A stretch of DNA of 64,000 bases from UMGS75 sp964507405 (lineage in GTDB: Bacteria > Bacillota_I > Bacilli_A > ML615J-28 > CAG-313): NCBI GenBank assembly GCA_964507405.1, contig CAZDPJ010000001.1, forward strand, positions 62,001 through 126,000, given 5' to 3'. The position numbers and the translations under genes are program-made. Below the pieces are notes generated by a model that worked only from the letters and a program-made list of their open reading frames with translations, did not search any database and was not told where the DNA came from. Of this stretch, positions 51,265 to 60,410 are shown piece after piece (within the stretch, counting starts at the first letter, position 1; the number at the start of each line of letters is the position of its first letter).

Positions 51265-51876
51265 ATGACATACGCATATATTCGTGTATCAACAAAAGGA
51301 CAATGTATTGACAGACAATATGAAGAACTAAAAGGATTTAGCATTAATAAAAACAATATTTTTATTGATAAAGAATCAGGAAAAGACTTTGAAAGAACAT
51401 CTTATCAAGCTCTTATAAAAAAATTAAAGAAAGATGATTTATTAATTATTAAATCAATTGACCGACTGGGTCGAAACTATCAAATGATAATTGAAGAATG
51501 GGCAAGAATAACCAAAACGATCAAAGCTGATATATTAGTTCTTGATATGCCTCTTCTAGATACAAGAGTAGAGGCCAAGAATTTAGTGGGACGTTTTATT
51601 TCCGATATCGTATTACAAATATTAAGTTTCGTTGCTGAAAACGAAAGAGTAAACATTAAGAAAAGACAAGCTGAAGGAATTAAACTCGCAAAAGAAAAGG
51701 GAATTAAATTTGGTAGGCCTAAAAAATTATTACCATTTTCTACTGAAAAAGTATTAGATGATTATTTTAATAAGAAAATATCAGGAACAAATGCATCAAG
51801 TTTTTTAGGTATATCAAGAGGAACTTTTTATAGACTTGTAAAAGAAAGAAAAATAAAAAATAATATTTTTAAATAA
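51265..51876 (+). CDS. Small serine recombinase, copy 2
   Basis: 203 residues. YAYIRVST with nucleophile Ser9, GKDFERTSYQAL, LLIIKSIDRLGRNYQMI and NIKKRQAEGIKLAKEKG match copy 1 (32608-33198) closely; the C-terminal helix-turn-helix is TNASSFLGISRGTFYRLVKE. GGAGG before the ATG. Together the two copies bound the accessory region. Confidence 0.9.
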   Translation: MTYAYIRVSTKGQCIDRQYEELKGFSINKNNIFIDKESGKDFERTSYQALIKKLKKDDLLIIKSIDRLGRNYQMIIEEWARITKTIKADILVLDMPLLDTRVEAKNLVGRFISDIVLQILSFVAENERVNIKKRQAEGIKLAKEKGIKFGRPKKLLPFSTEKVLDDYFNKKISGTNASSFLGISRGTFYRLVKERKIKNNIFK

Positions 51877-51957
51877 AACAAATCTTTTGTTGCATTTGTT
51901 ACACAATTTTACTTTATTTTATAGTATAATTACTTTGTAAATAAATAGGAGGTATAT

Positions 51958-52503
51958 ATGAAATATAAATGTTTAATTTGTGGACAAATATTTGATATTC
52001 CAGAAGGTGAAGAAATTATTTGTCCTGTATGTAAAGCAAAAGGTAGCAATGTTGTTGCTTATGTTGAAGAAGAATTAACTTGGCCAGCTGAACATAATGT
52101 TGGTATCGCTTGTGGAATTGATAAGGAAATCGTTGAAGGTCTTAGAAATAACTTCAATGGTGAATGTAGTGAAGTAGGTATGTACCTTGCAATGGCTCGC
52201 CAAGCACATCGTGAAGGCTATCCTGAAATTGCAGTGGTACTTGAACAAATAGCACATGAAGAAGCTGAACATGCGGCTAGATTCCAAGAAATGTTAGGTG
52301 ATTTAGTTTCTAAATCTACAAAAGAAAATCTAGAAAAAATGCTATCAGGTGAAAATGGAGCATGCCATGGTAAAATGGCTATTGCTAAAAAAGCTAAAGA
52401 ACAAAATTTAGATGCAATTCATGACTCTGTTCATGAAATGGCACGTGATGAAGCAAGACACGGAAGAGCTCTTCAAGCTTTATTAAATCGTTACTTTAAA
52501 TAA
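51958..52503 (+). CDS. Rubrerythrin with N-terminal rubredoxin domain
   Basis: 181 residues. The N-terminal 35 residues are a rubredoxin-type Fe(Cys)4 site (C-L-I-C and C-P-V-C). The ferritin-like di-iron domain follows with ECSEVGMYLAMARQAH, AHEEAEHAARFQ and EMARDEARHGRAL. The rubredoxin-first order is that of reverse rubrerythrin, an NADH-linked peroxide reductase of anaerobes. AGGAGG 7 nt before the ATG. Monocistronic with a strong terminator. Confidence 0.93.
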   Translation: MKYKCLICGQIFDIPEGEEIICPVCKAKGSNVVAYVEEELTWPAEHNVGIACGIDKEIVEGLRNNFNGECSEVGMYLAMARQAHREGYPEIAVVLEQIAHEEAEHAARFQEMLGDLVSKSTKENLEKMLSGENGACHGKMAIAKKAKEQNLDAIHDSVHEMARDEARHGRALQALLNRYFK

Positions 52504-52504
52504 G

Positions 52505-52533
52505 AAAAGCCACGGAAAAAACCGTGGTTTTTT
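52505..52533. terminator. Bidirectional terminator
   Basis: AAAAGCCACGG, 6-nt loop, CCGTGGTTTTTT, between convergent rubrerythrin and lipoprotein genes. Confidence 0.88.
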
Positions 52534-53536
52534 ATTTTAAGTCAGCCGTTCTAAGTGATTCTCCCATTTGAATTAATGTACAATAATCTAAAGTTGTTGA
52601 AGCAAGTGTATATTCAATTCCACTATCATAAAATTGAATTGTATTATTTGCTAAAATACAAATTGCTCCACCCATAGTATATATATCACCGCTAACATAT
52701 TCAGTTTTAATATTTTCTGTATTTACAACATATTGTTGAATAATTGTAAATGGAGCCTCACCACTATATTTCATAATTACTCTTTTATTTTCACCTTCAC
52801 CTAATGTTGTTTCTTGTTGTAAAGTGGTTTTATCTGGATAGTATGTTGGATAAGTAATTAATCGGTCGAAGGAAATAGGGGATTCAACATATGATAATCT
52901 AGCAGTTGACATTGAATCATTTACTTTAAAATATTTGTCATCAATATCAATATTTGTATTAATTGAATCAAACTTAAATCTAGTTAGTAATGTATTTTGG
53001 TCATCATATATAAGTACTTCTTCAGGCATTTTCATTTCATCATTAAACAATACTTTTTGTTTAGTAACCATTGCATTATTAAATAGTTTAGCATTAAATT
53101 CTAATGTTGTTTTGCCATTATCTTTATTAATTAATAAATTATCATCACCAATAATATCTTTACTTAATGATTGTAACAAATATGGATAACTTGAATTATC
53201 AGGCCAACTACTATTTATTTTAAATACTTTATTTACAGCTGGTAATAATACATATATACCATCACCATTTTTAATCATTATCTGTGGTTCATTATTTCCA
53301 GCATTTTTTAATTCAACACGATAATAATTAGGTTGTTTATAGTAAACAGAAACCTCACATTCTTTAGTGCCAGATGGAAACATTGATTCAAGTTTACCAG
53401 TTAATTTATAACTTTTTAAATTAGAAACAAGTTCTGGAAATGATTCTTCTACTTTTGTTTCTTTTTTACAACTTATAAGACCAAAAATACAAAAAAACAA
53501 AATTAGAAAAATAATAGTTTTAGTTAATTTCTTCAT
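52532..53536 (-). CDS. LolA-like lipoprotein
   Basis: About 334 residues from the ATG at 53536 (GAGGTG 4 nt upstream). Signal ends FGLISC. The mature protein is beta-rich with SYKLTGKLESMFPSGTKECE.VSVYYKQPNYYRVEL, a pattern of LolA/DUF-type outer-membrane-lipoprotein-carrier folds also found as lipoproteins in Gram-positives. Such proteins bind lipids or take part in sporulation (MecR1/GerS-like); no sporulation genes are visible, so function is open. Confidence 0.78.
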   Translation of the reverse strand: MKKLTKTIIFLILFFCIFGLISCKKETKVEESFPELVSNLKSYKLTGKLESMFPSGTKECEVSVYYKQPNYYRVELKNAGNNEPQIMIKNGDGIYVLLPAVNKVFKINSSWPDNSSYPYLLQSLSKDIIGDDNLLINKDNGKTTLEFNAKLFNNAMVTKQKVLFNDEMKMPEEVLIYDDQNTLLTRFKFDSINTNIDIDDKYFKVNDSMSTARLSYVESPISFDRLITYPTYYPDKTTLQQETTLGEGENKRVIMKYSGEAPFTIIQQYVVNTENIKTEYVSGDIYTMGGAICILANNTIQFYDSGIEYTLASTTLDYCTLIQMGESLRTADLK

Positions 53537-53662
53537 AATACACCTCATTCATTAAAATATATGTTTTAACTTTTGATTTAATGACAAAATATAAATTTTA
53601 CCAGAATTAAAATTATATATATGGAGATAATATTATTGTAAATTTTTAATTAGGAGGTAATC

Positions 53663-53893
53663 ATGAAAATTTTAAAAAATATAGCTTTAGCCCTTCTTAT
53701 AGTAGGTGGTTTAAACTGGGGATTAGTTGGACTATTTGACTTTAACTTAGTTGGCTTCTTATTTGATGGTTTAAGTACAGTTATATCTAGAATTATTTAT
53801 TCAATTGTAGGTGTCGCGGCTATACTTGGTATTATTACTTGGGCAATGCCTGAACATGATGAAGATTATTCTTTAGCAAAAAAATATGAATAA
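53663..53893 (+). CDS. DUF378 small membrane protein
   Basis: 76 residues with two membrane helices. GGLNWGLVGLFDFNLVGFLF and SRIIYSIVGVAAILGI are the family hallmarks. Function unknown. AGGAGG before the ATG; it is followed by a terminator. Confidence 0.9.
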   Translation: MKILKNIALALLIVGGLNWGLVGLFDFNLVGFLFDGLSTVISRIIYSIVGVAAILGIITWAMPEHDEDYSLAKKYE

Positions 53894-53896
53894 AAG

Positions 53897-53923
53897 AAAG
53901 CATAAGTTTTTTACTTATGCTTT
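53897..53923. terminator. Bidirectional terminator between DUF378 and whiA
   Basis: AAAGCATAAGT (53897-53907), 5-nt loop, ACTTATGCTTT (53913-53923). Confidence 0.85.
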
Positions 53924-54864
53924 TATTCTTTGTTAATTTTTAATGATAAATAATAATTTTCTAAATCTCTCATACAATGACTAATACCTGATTTACTAAG
54001 TGTTTTTCCAAACATTTTATCAGAAAACTCTGATAATTCCTCAAGTGATGAATCAGGATATTCTTCCCTCATTTTCGCAATTATTTGAAGACGAAGTGGC
54101 ATTTTATCAAAATAACCATAATCACGAATTAACTGAATCATTGCCAGTTGTCTTTCACAAGATTCAGCTGATTTCCTGGCATTTGCGACATCACAATTGG
54201 CAAGTCGATTTGCTGTATTAACGAAATCACGATATATTCTAGAATCTTCAAAATAAAACACACCTGAACTCGCACCAATAAAAGCTAATGTATCACTAAT
54301 ATATTCGCTTTTCTTGATATATAGTAATGAATTTAAGCCCTTCATTGTAATCTTTGATTCAATTTGTTTTTGTAATAATATTTCTTGAATTGTTTTAGCT
54401 ATAGTTTCATTCTTACAATTAAACTCTAAATGATAGCATTCTTTTCTAGGATCATTGATAGAACCTTTAACTGCGAACATTCCTCTAACAAAACTTGCTT
54501 TACAACATTCTTTTTTAAGCAAGGGATTACTAATTGATATTTCTTCATAAGGAAGTAACAAATAGTCTTTAATTATTTTATCTGTGTTTTCTTTTATTTC
54601 TAAATAATAATATCTTCTGCCTAAACTATTTTTAACTGTTTGTAATCCTTCATCAATTTGAATTTTATATTCTTCTTTTAATATCGGTATAATTATTTTA
54701 ATTGCATTTAGGATTGGAGATTTAATTATTATTTTTACACCTTTATCACCAATCAATATTTCACTAGTACCTTGTAATATACCAAAAAGTAATGCTTTTT
54801 TACAACAATCATTCATATCATCAATTGATAGAATTTCTTTTTTTACTTCACTAGCAAAGCTCAT
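53923..54864 (-). CDS. whiA: DNA-binding protein WhiA
   Basis: About 313 residues from the ATG at 54864 (GGAG upstream; it overlaps the preceding gene by 14 nt). LAGLIDADG-like N-terminal domain (ASFVRGMFAVKGSINDP) and C-terminal helix-turn-helix (LGKTLSKSGISHCMRDLENY). In Bacillota it affects division and chromosome organisation. Last gene of the hprK-lgt-HAD-whiA operon, an order conserved in low-GC Gram-positives. Confidence 0.93.
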   Translation of the reverse strand: MSFASEVKKEILSIDDMNDCCKKALLFGILQGTSEILIGDKGVKIIIKSPILNAIKIIIPILKEEYKIQIDEGLQTVKNSLGRRYYYLEIKENTDKIIKDYLLLPYEEISISNPLLKKECCKASFVRGMFAVKGSINDPRKECYHLEFNCKNETIAKTIQEILLQKQIESKITMKGLNSLLYIKKSEYISDTLAFIGASSGVFYFEDSRIYRDFVNTANRLANCDVANARKSAESCERQLAMIQLIRDYGYFDKMPLRLQIIAKMREEYPDSSLEELSEFSDKMFGKTLSKSGISHCMRDLENYYLSLKINKE

Positions 54865-55513
54865 ACTTTTTCTCCAAAATATCAATTATTTGAAGAGCAT
54901 TATCTACAATATATCTAACTCCATTATTTATAAAAGTTTCTTTTGTAGTTTGACACCAAGTAACTCCAATAAAATCAATACCTGCATTTCTTGCTGTAGA
55001 CATATCAATTAAAGTATCACCAACAAGTACAGAATCTAGTGTTTTAAATTTATCAAATACTTGATATATTCCATCAGGGTCAGGCTTTGCTTTAGCAAGT
55101 TTTTCTGCTCCCACAATTAAATCAAAATATTTAGTTAATCCACAAATATTAAGTCCTTGTAAAATAGCCTCTGTTACTTTATTAGAAACCATCGCAATTA
55201 AGTAACCTTTTTGTTTTAATTCTTTTAACATTTCCTCAATTGATTCATAAGCAACAACATACTTAGGAGTTAACTCTTCACATAATTTTCTGTATACTTC
55301 AACAGCATAATTTACTTCTTGTTCAGTTTCAAAATATTTACTAAAGGAATCATTTAGAAAAGGTCCAAAGAAAGTATGAGCTTCTTTTATAGACATTTTA
55401 TAATCTGGTTTAATTATTTTAAATGTATCTATAACAACTTGTTCAATTAGTTTAAATGTATCAAGGATAGTTCCATCACAATCAAATATTACTGTCTTTC
55501 TAAGTCCTTTCAT
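54851..55513 (-). CDS. HAD phosphatase, PpaX-like pyrophosphatase
   Basis: About 220 residues from the ATG at 55513 (GAGGT upstream, overlapping the lgt stop). Motif I IFDCDGTILDT, motif II MVSNK, Lys in AKPDPDGIYQ and motif IV VGDTLIDMSTARNAG. Its position between lgt and whiA, near hprK, matches PpaX, which hydrolyses the pyrophosphate released when HPr-P is phosphorolysed. The specific role is inferred from context. Confidence 0.85.
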   Translation of the reverse strand: MKGLRKTVIFDCDGTILDTFKLIEQVVIDTFKIIKPDYKMSIKEAHTFFGPFLNDSFSKYFETEQEVNYAVEVYRKLCEELTPKYVVAYESIEEMLKELKQKGYLIAMVSNKVTEAILQGLNICGLTKYFDLIVGAEKLAKAKPDPDGIYQVFDKFKTLDSVLVGDTLIDMSTARNAGIDFIGVTWCQTTKETFINNGVRYIVDNALQIIDILEKKYELC

Positions 55514-55521
55514 TTTGTACC

Positions 55522-56493
55522 TCAATTTTCTTTATTTGTTAACATTGTATAAGTGTTTCCATGTAAAACATCTTTACAAGGAATTAATCGATATTTTAAA
55601 ATTCTTCTAACAGTTGCCAGTGCAAAACCTACAATTACATAGATTACTGATACCACAATAGCAATTCTAATACCACTAGAACCAACAGTTAATGGGTCTG
55701 TTCTCATTAATTCAATAAAGAATCGAACTATTCCATACCATATTAAATAGAAACTTAAGCCATCACCGATATATAATTTACTTGTTCTTTTACGAATACC
55801 CATATAAAGTAATAATCCAACTAAATTAAAGAATGATTCATATAAGAATGTTGGTTGATAGTATCCTGCAACAGTAAATCCCGCAGCGGAACTATGTGTA
55901 ATATACATTCTATTAATTACAAATTCCGGGATTAAATGATTTTGTAAATATACTCTTTGTTCAAGAAGTTGTGCATCACTAAGGCTAGAACCAACTACCT
56001 CACCAGTAAATGGAACTAAACCACCAAATGCTTCTTGATTCATGAAATTGCCCCATCTACCTACAACTTGTGCAAACAAAATCAAAGGCATCGCAATTTC
56101 TAAAAGCATAATTAAATCAATCTTTTTAACTTTACAAAATATTGGTAAAAAGATAAATTCAGCAAGTACGGCACCATGAATTGCAAGACCACCACTTCTT
56201 GGATTAATTATATCTAAGAAGTTATTAATATTCATATTTTGAAAATTAAATAATACATAATATAATCTTGCCCCTAAAATTCCAAATACAACCCCTAAAG
56301 TAATACCGGAAATTAAAGTATCTGAGTCCATACCTAATTTTTTAGCATATCTAAAATAGCCAAAACATGTACCAATAACAGCACCTAGCATAATAATAAT
56401 TGCATACCAAGCAATATCAATATTACCAATACTAAATGCTATTTTTTCACTACTATCATGAATAGGTCGTAATTCTGTTAATAAATTTAACAT
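55522..56493 (-). CDS. lgt: Prolipoprotein diacylglyceryl transferase
   Basis: 323 residues, seven membrane helices. The signature GRWGNFMNQEAFGG and the active-site segment SGGLAIHGAVLAEF are present. It adds diacylglycerol to the lipobox Cys of prolipoproteins, needed for the many lipoproteins in this window. It starts 2 nt after hprK ends. A ~50-residue C-terminal extension follows the usual end. Confidence 0.94.
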   Translation of the reverse strand: MLNLLTELRPIHDSSEKIAFSIGNIDIAWYAIIIMLGAVIGTCFGYFRYAKKLGMDSDTLISGITLGVVFGILGARLYYVLFNFQNMNINNFLDIINPRSGGLAIHGAVLAEFIFLPIFCKVKKIDLIMLLEIAMPLILFAQVVGRWGNFMNQEAFGGLVPFTGEVVGSSLSDAQLLEQRVYLQNHLIPEFVINRMYITHSSAAGFTVAGYYQPTFLYESFFNLVGLLLYMGIRKRTSKLYIGDGLSFYLIWYGIVRFFIELMRTDPLTVGSSGIRIAIVVSVIYVIVGFALATVRRILKYRLIPCKDVLHGNTYTMLTNKEN

Positions 56494-56495
56494 TA

Positions 56496-57407
56496 TTATT
56501 TCCTTCTTCCAATTACATCATTGGCTTTACGTTTAGCGTATTCTTTTTCACCACTTAATCCATTTAATAATAATTGTTGATTTAATGCGGCTGTTTCAAT
56601 TAATGAAGCAATATTTCTACCTTTTTCAACAACAATTGTAATATGAGGAATTTCTGTTTCGAAATACTTAATTGATTCATCTTTCTTAATTTCTTCATCA
56701 GATGTAACAAGTTCAATAACCATCATTAATCTCTTACTCTTACGGTATGAACCGATACCAAATAGATTAACTACATTAACCATACCAATATCTTTGATTT
56801 CCATTAATTTTTCCATAACTTCTGTTGATTCAGCAATAACCATACCAGCTTCACGTTGATATAATCTAGTTTCTTCACCAGAAATTAAAAGATGCCCTCT
56901 TTTAATTAATTCAAGTGCAGTTTCACTTTTTCCAATACCATTACGACCAGTAATTAAAACACCTACTCCATATACATCAAGCATCGCTCCATCAACAGCA
57001 ATTCTTTCAGCAAGTCTATTTGATAAATAAGCATGTAAATTACCAATTAAAGCAGATGTAATTAAATCACTCTTCAGAATTGGCATTTGTTTTTCAATTG
57101 CTACTTCAACTACGATTTTAGGTACTTCCACATTTTTAGTAAATACAAATGCAGGTGAATTATAACTAAATAATTGATATAAACGTTCACGTTTAGTTTT
57201 TTCATCTAATAATTCAAATATTGCAAGTTCTTTTGATCCAATTACTTGAATACGATCTTTTTCAAAATAATCGAAATATCCAGCATAAATTTCTACACAA
57301 GGTCTTGAAGACATTGGTTTAATAACTTCTTTTTTTAAAAACTCAGTTCCCCAAATAACTTGTAAATTTAAAGCCTTTACTACTTCATTTAACATTACTT
57401 TTTTCAT
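56496..57407 (-). CDS. hprK: HPr kinase/phosphorylase
   Basis: About 303 residues from the ATG at 57407 (AAGGAGG 8 nt upstream; ATGA overlap with the preceding gene). P-loop GRNGIGKSETALEL near residue 155 and the HPrK signature VNVVNLFGIGSYRKSKR. It phosphorylates Ser46 of HPr, the signal for carbon catabolite control. This places a PTS in the organism. Confidence 0.94.
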   Translation of the reverse strand: MKKVMLNEVVKALNLQVIWGTEFLKKEVIKPMSSRPCVEIYAGYFDYFEKDRIQVIGSKELAIFELLDEKTKRERLYQLFSYNSPAFVFTKNVEVPKIVVEVAIEKQMPILKSDLITSALIGNLHAYLSNRLAERIAVDGAMLDVYGVGVLITGRNGIGKSETALELIKRGHLLISGEETRLYQREAGMVIAESTEVMEKLMEIKDIGMVNVVNLFGIGSYRKSKRLMMVIELVTSDEEIKKDESIKYFETEIPHITIVVEKGRNIASLIETAALNQQLLLNGLSGEKEYAKRKANDVIGRRK

Positions 57408-57961
57408 TTTAAATTCCTCCTTAAATTTAATTTCTTTATATATGTTGTTATACATGATCTAACTATTAATAATATTAATATACAAGCAACATCAATAATA
57501 GGTTTATTAAATGATGCATCAAATAAATAATAAGCACCTACCATAACACCAACTAAAACTATTATCGTAATTAAAACAAACAATAATCCTAAAGTTTTTA
57601 TATACCATTCAGGTTTCAGTTTAAAGACTAATGCTTTAATAAAATAATCAACTGTACTAAAAACAAAACTAATAATAACTAATTCATAGAAATGTTTTGT
57701 ATTTATTACATTAAACCAACCACATAAAGCAATTAATAAGCCCATATTAATTATAGTCATAATCAAAAAGTCTAACCATATATTATTAACAACTTTATTA
57801 GTTATACCTATTTTTTTTACTGTTTTAACTTTTACTTGTTTATCATTACTATTATAAAGTTCTTCTAATATTTTTAAAAACTCTTCTTCATCTAAATTAG
57901 AATTTTTCTTTTCTTCTTTATCATTATTTTCTTGGTTGTCTTTTTTTTCTTTTTCTGTCAT
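57404..57961 (-). CDS. Membrane protein upstream of hprK
   Basis: 185 residues. The first 35 residues are highly charged (Lys/Glu/Asn) and likely cytosolic; four membrane helices follow from about residue 65. It resembles small phage-holin-like or YvlD-type membrane proteins that sit next to hprK in other Bacillota, but the match is only by layout. The ATG abuts the stop of the VanZ-like gene and AAGGAA precedes it. Confidence 0.7.
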   Translation of the reverse strand: MTEKEKKDNQENNDKEEKKNSNLDEEEFLKILEELYNSNDKQVKVKTVKKIGITNKVVNNIWLDFLIMTIINMGLLIALCGWFNVINTKHFYELVIISFVFSTVDYFIKALVFKLKPEWYIKTLGLLFVLITIIVLVGVMVGAYYLFDASFNKPIIDVACILILLIVRSCITTYIKKLNLRRNLK

Positions 57962-58525
57962 TTAGTTTTCCTTTCTGATGCATAAACAAATCCCTACAAT
58001 AATTCCAATATAATTTAATACTATATCTATATAATCAAATATCCCCTTTTTAGATATATACTGAATTAATTCTAATAAAATAATAATAACTAAACATATT
58101 AATAATTCAATTATTAAATTAAGCTTAAGTTCATTTATAAAATATCCTAAAGGAATAAATAATAAAATATTTCCAATAATATTTAAAAATACAATTTTAT
58201 TAGTAAATATTATATATATCCATTTTTTAATATAATATGGATTTGCAAGTATATAACTATCATTAGTTTTCCGATAAAATAAACTAAGTACTAAAATAAT
58301 TAAATAACAAATTAAACAAAATATATATATCCCTTTATTAAAATTATGAATTATTCGATAGAAAAAATAATAAATAACAACTACACTTAAACTAATATAA
58401 ATAAATGTAACTAATTCATTAAACTCTCTAAAAAAGATACTATTTTTAAATAAATAATATATATAAGTTATTAATAAAATATATATAAATATACTCAATA
58501 AAATTTCAGTTTTCTTTGTTTTCAT
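57962..58525 (-). CDS. VanZ-like membrane protein
   Basis: About 187 residues with five to six membrane helices. NIIGNILLFIPLGYFI, the Glu and Gln in LLELIQYI, and FDYIDIVLNYIGIIVG match the VanZ family, known for low-level teicoplanin resistance and otherwise unknown. First gene of the operon. The start is uncertain: the -10 box of the only good promoter overlaps the ATG at 58525, so a downstream start (for example TTG at 58498) or another promoter must be considered. Confidence 0.72.
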   Translation of the reverse strand: MKTKKTEILLSIFIYILLITYIYYLFKNSIFFREFNELVTFIYISLSVVVIYYFFYRIIHNFNKGIYIFCLICYLIILVLSLFYRKTNDSYILANPYYIKKWIYIIFTNKIVFLNIIGNILLFIPLGYFINELKLNLIIELLICLVIIILLELIQYISKKGIFDYIDIVLNYIGIIVGICLCIRKEN

Positions 58526-58552
58526 TATACCACACAATTTCTAAATATTCAA
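58524..58552 (-). promoter_or_regulatory. Promoter overlapping the VanZ-like gene start
   Basis: Minus-strand TTGAAT (58547-58552), 17-nt spacer, TATAAT (58524-58529). The hexamer includes the A and T of the predicted ATG. Confidence 0.75.
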
Positions 58553-58627
58553 TTTATATGCGATTTGCTATCTTTATAGTTTTACCATTATTTAATAATA
58601 ATATGTAATTATAAATTATTTATAACA

Positions 58628-58666
58628 AAAAAGTAGATTTGAGCTATTAACTCTTATCTACTTTTT
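58628..58666 (-). terminator. Terminator of the pyk-ABC exporter transcript
   Basis: AAAAAGTAGAT and ATCTACTTTTT with an inner GAG/CTC helix; begins within the stop codon of the exporter gene. Confidence 0.85.
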
Positions 58667-60410
58667 ATTTTTCAAATTGTGAATTATATAATTTACAATA
58701 GAAACCATTGTTTTTTATTAATTCATCATGTGTACCTTGTTCAATTATATTACCATTATTCATTACTAAAATTAAATCAGCACCTTTAATAGTAGATAAA
58801 CGATGGGCTACAATAAAGCTAGTTTTATCTATCATTAATGTATTAAATGCATCTTGAATTTTTAGTTCTGTTCTTGTATCAATTGAAGAAGTTGCCTCAT
58901 CTAATATCAACATAGAAGGTTTTATTAACATTACTCTTGTAATACACAATAATTGTTTTTGACCAACTGATAAACTATTTTCTTCATTAATTATTGTATC
59001 ATATCCATTAGGAAGTCTCTTTATAAAACTATGAGCATGTGCTTTTTTTGCTGCTAAAACTATTTCATCTAACGTTGCATCAGGCTTACCAATTGCAATA
59101 TTATCTCTAACTGATGCCGTTTTAATCCAAGTATCTTGAAGTACCATACCATAATTATCTCTAAGAGATTTTCTTGAAATATCTCTAATATCAGTATTTT
59201 CTACTTTAATAATACCACTATTAACATCATAAAATCTCATTAATAAATTAATTAGTGTTGTTTTTCCACAACCAGTTGGACCAACTATTGCAATTCTTTG
59301 ACCTTTTTTAACCTTTAAATTAAAATCTTCAATAAGTTTTTGACTATCTTGATAAGAAAAATATACATGTTCAAATTCTATGTTTCCTGATGCATTTTCT
59401 AAAATTACTGATTCAATATTATCTTTAACTTCTTCTTGTTCATCTAATAACTTAAATATTCTATTTGCACATGCAAATGCATTTTGTACTTCTGATATTA
59501 CTGATGATATTTCATTAAATGGTTTTGTATATTGATTTGCATAACTCAATAATGAATTAAGATATCCAACCGAAAGCAAAAGTTCTGGTCTAACTTCTTT
59601 AATAACAAAGATTGACCCAACTAATGCCACCACCGCATAAACTAAAGCATTAATAAATCTAGTTAATGGATTAGTGAGTGATGAATAAAATATGGCTTTT
59701 AATGAACATTTTTGTAAATTATCATTTATTTCTTTAAATCTATTTAAACTATCATCTTCATAATTATAAGCTTTAACTACTTTGATATTTCCAATCATTT
59801 CATCAATAAGTCCTGTCTGTTGAGCTCTAATTTCTGCTTGTGATTTAAATAAATTAAATGTTTTACTTGCAATAAATTTAGCAACAAAAAGTGACATCGG
59901 TGTAAGAACAACAACAATTATCGCAATAACCCAGTTAATCATAAACATAAAGAAGATTGTACCAAGTATCGTTATTATTCCTTTAAATAATTGATTAAAG
60001 CCAAGGAGTAATCCATCAGCAAATTGGTCTACATCATTAATGATAGTACTTACTACTGATCCTGTTGTATTAGAATCAATATACTTAAGAGGTAAAACTT
60101 GTAACTTTCTAAATGCTTCTTGACGAAGTCTACGAGTTATACGATAAGTCATTTGATTAGTTAAAAGAAGTAATACAAAATCAATTATACTTGTACTAAA
60201 AACTAAAATTACTATTTTTACAAGTAAACTAATTAATTTATCAAAATCTACCTCACCTATACCTATAAGTAAATCAATAGCATTACCAAATAATATTGGT
60301 AAATAAATGGTAAATAAAACACTAATAAGACAAAGAATTAATGTAAATATTAATGTTACAATATCTTTTTTTAGATATTTTAAAATTCTTTTTAATAATC
60401 CTTTATTCAT
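58665..60410 (-). CDS. Heterodimeric ABC exporter, subunit 2
   Basis: 581 residues: six-helix exporter domain (1-320) fused to an ATPase. Walker A GPTGCGKTT and Walker B MLILDEATSSID with the catalytic Glu are intact, and the switch His is present (VAHRLSTI). The signature is LSVGQKQ instead of LSGGQ. It overlaps subunit 1 by 1 nt. It supplies the intact catalytic Walker B for the composite sites. Multidrug- or lipid-type exporter, LmrCD-like. Confidence 0.92.
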   Translation of the reverse strand: MNKGLLKRILKYLKKDIVTLIFTLILCLISVLFTIYLPILFGNAIDLLIGIGEVDFDKLISLLVKIVILVFSTSIIDFVLLLLTNQMTYRITRRLRQEAFRKLQVLPLKYIDSNTTGSVVSTIINDVDQFADGLLLGFNQLFKGIITILGTIFFMFMINWVIAIIVVVLTPMSLFVAKFIASKTFNLFKSQAEIRAQQTGLIDEMIGNIKVVKAYNYEDDSLNRFKEINDNLQKCSLKAIFYSSLTNPLTRFINALVYAVVALVGSIFVIKEVRPELLLSVGYLNSLLSYANQYTKPFNEISSVISEVQNAFACANRIFKLLDEQEEVKDNIESVILENASGNIEFEHVYFSYQDSQKLIEDFNLKVKKGQRIAIVGPTGCGKTTLINLLMRFYDVNSGIIKVENTDIRDISRKSLRDNYGMVLQDTWIKTASVRDNIAIGKPDATLDEIVLAAKKAHAHSFIKRLPNGYDTIINEENSLSVGQKQLLCITRVMLIKPSMLILDEATSSIDTRTELKIQDAFNTLMIDKTSFIVAHRLSTIKGADLILVMNNGNIIEQGTHDELIKNNGFYCKLYNSQFEK

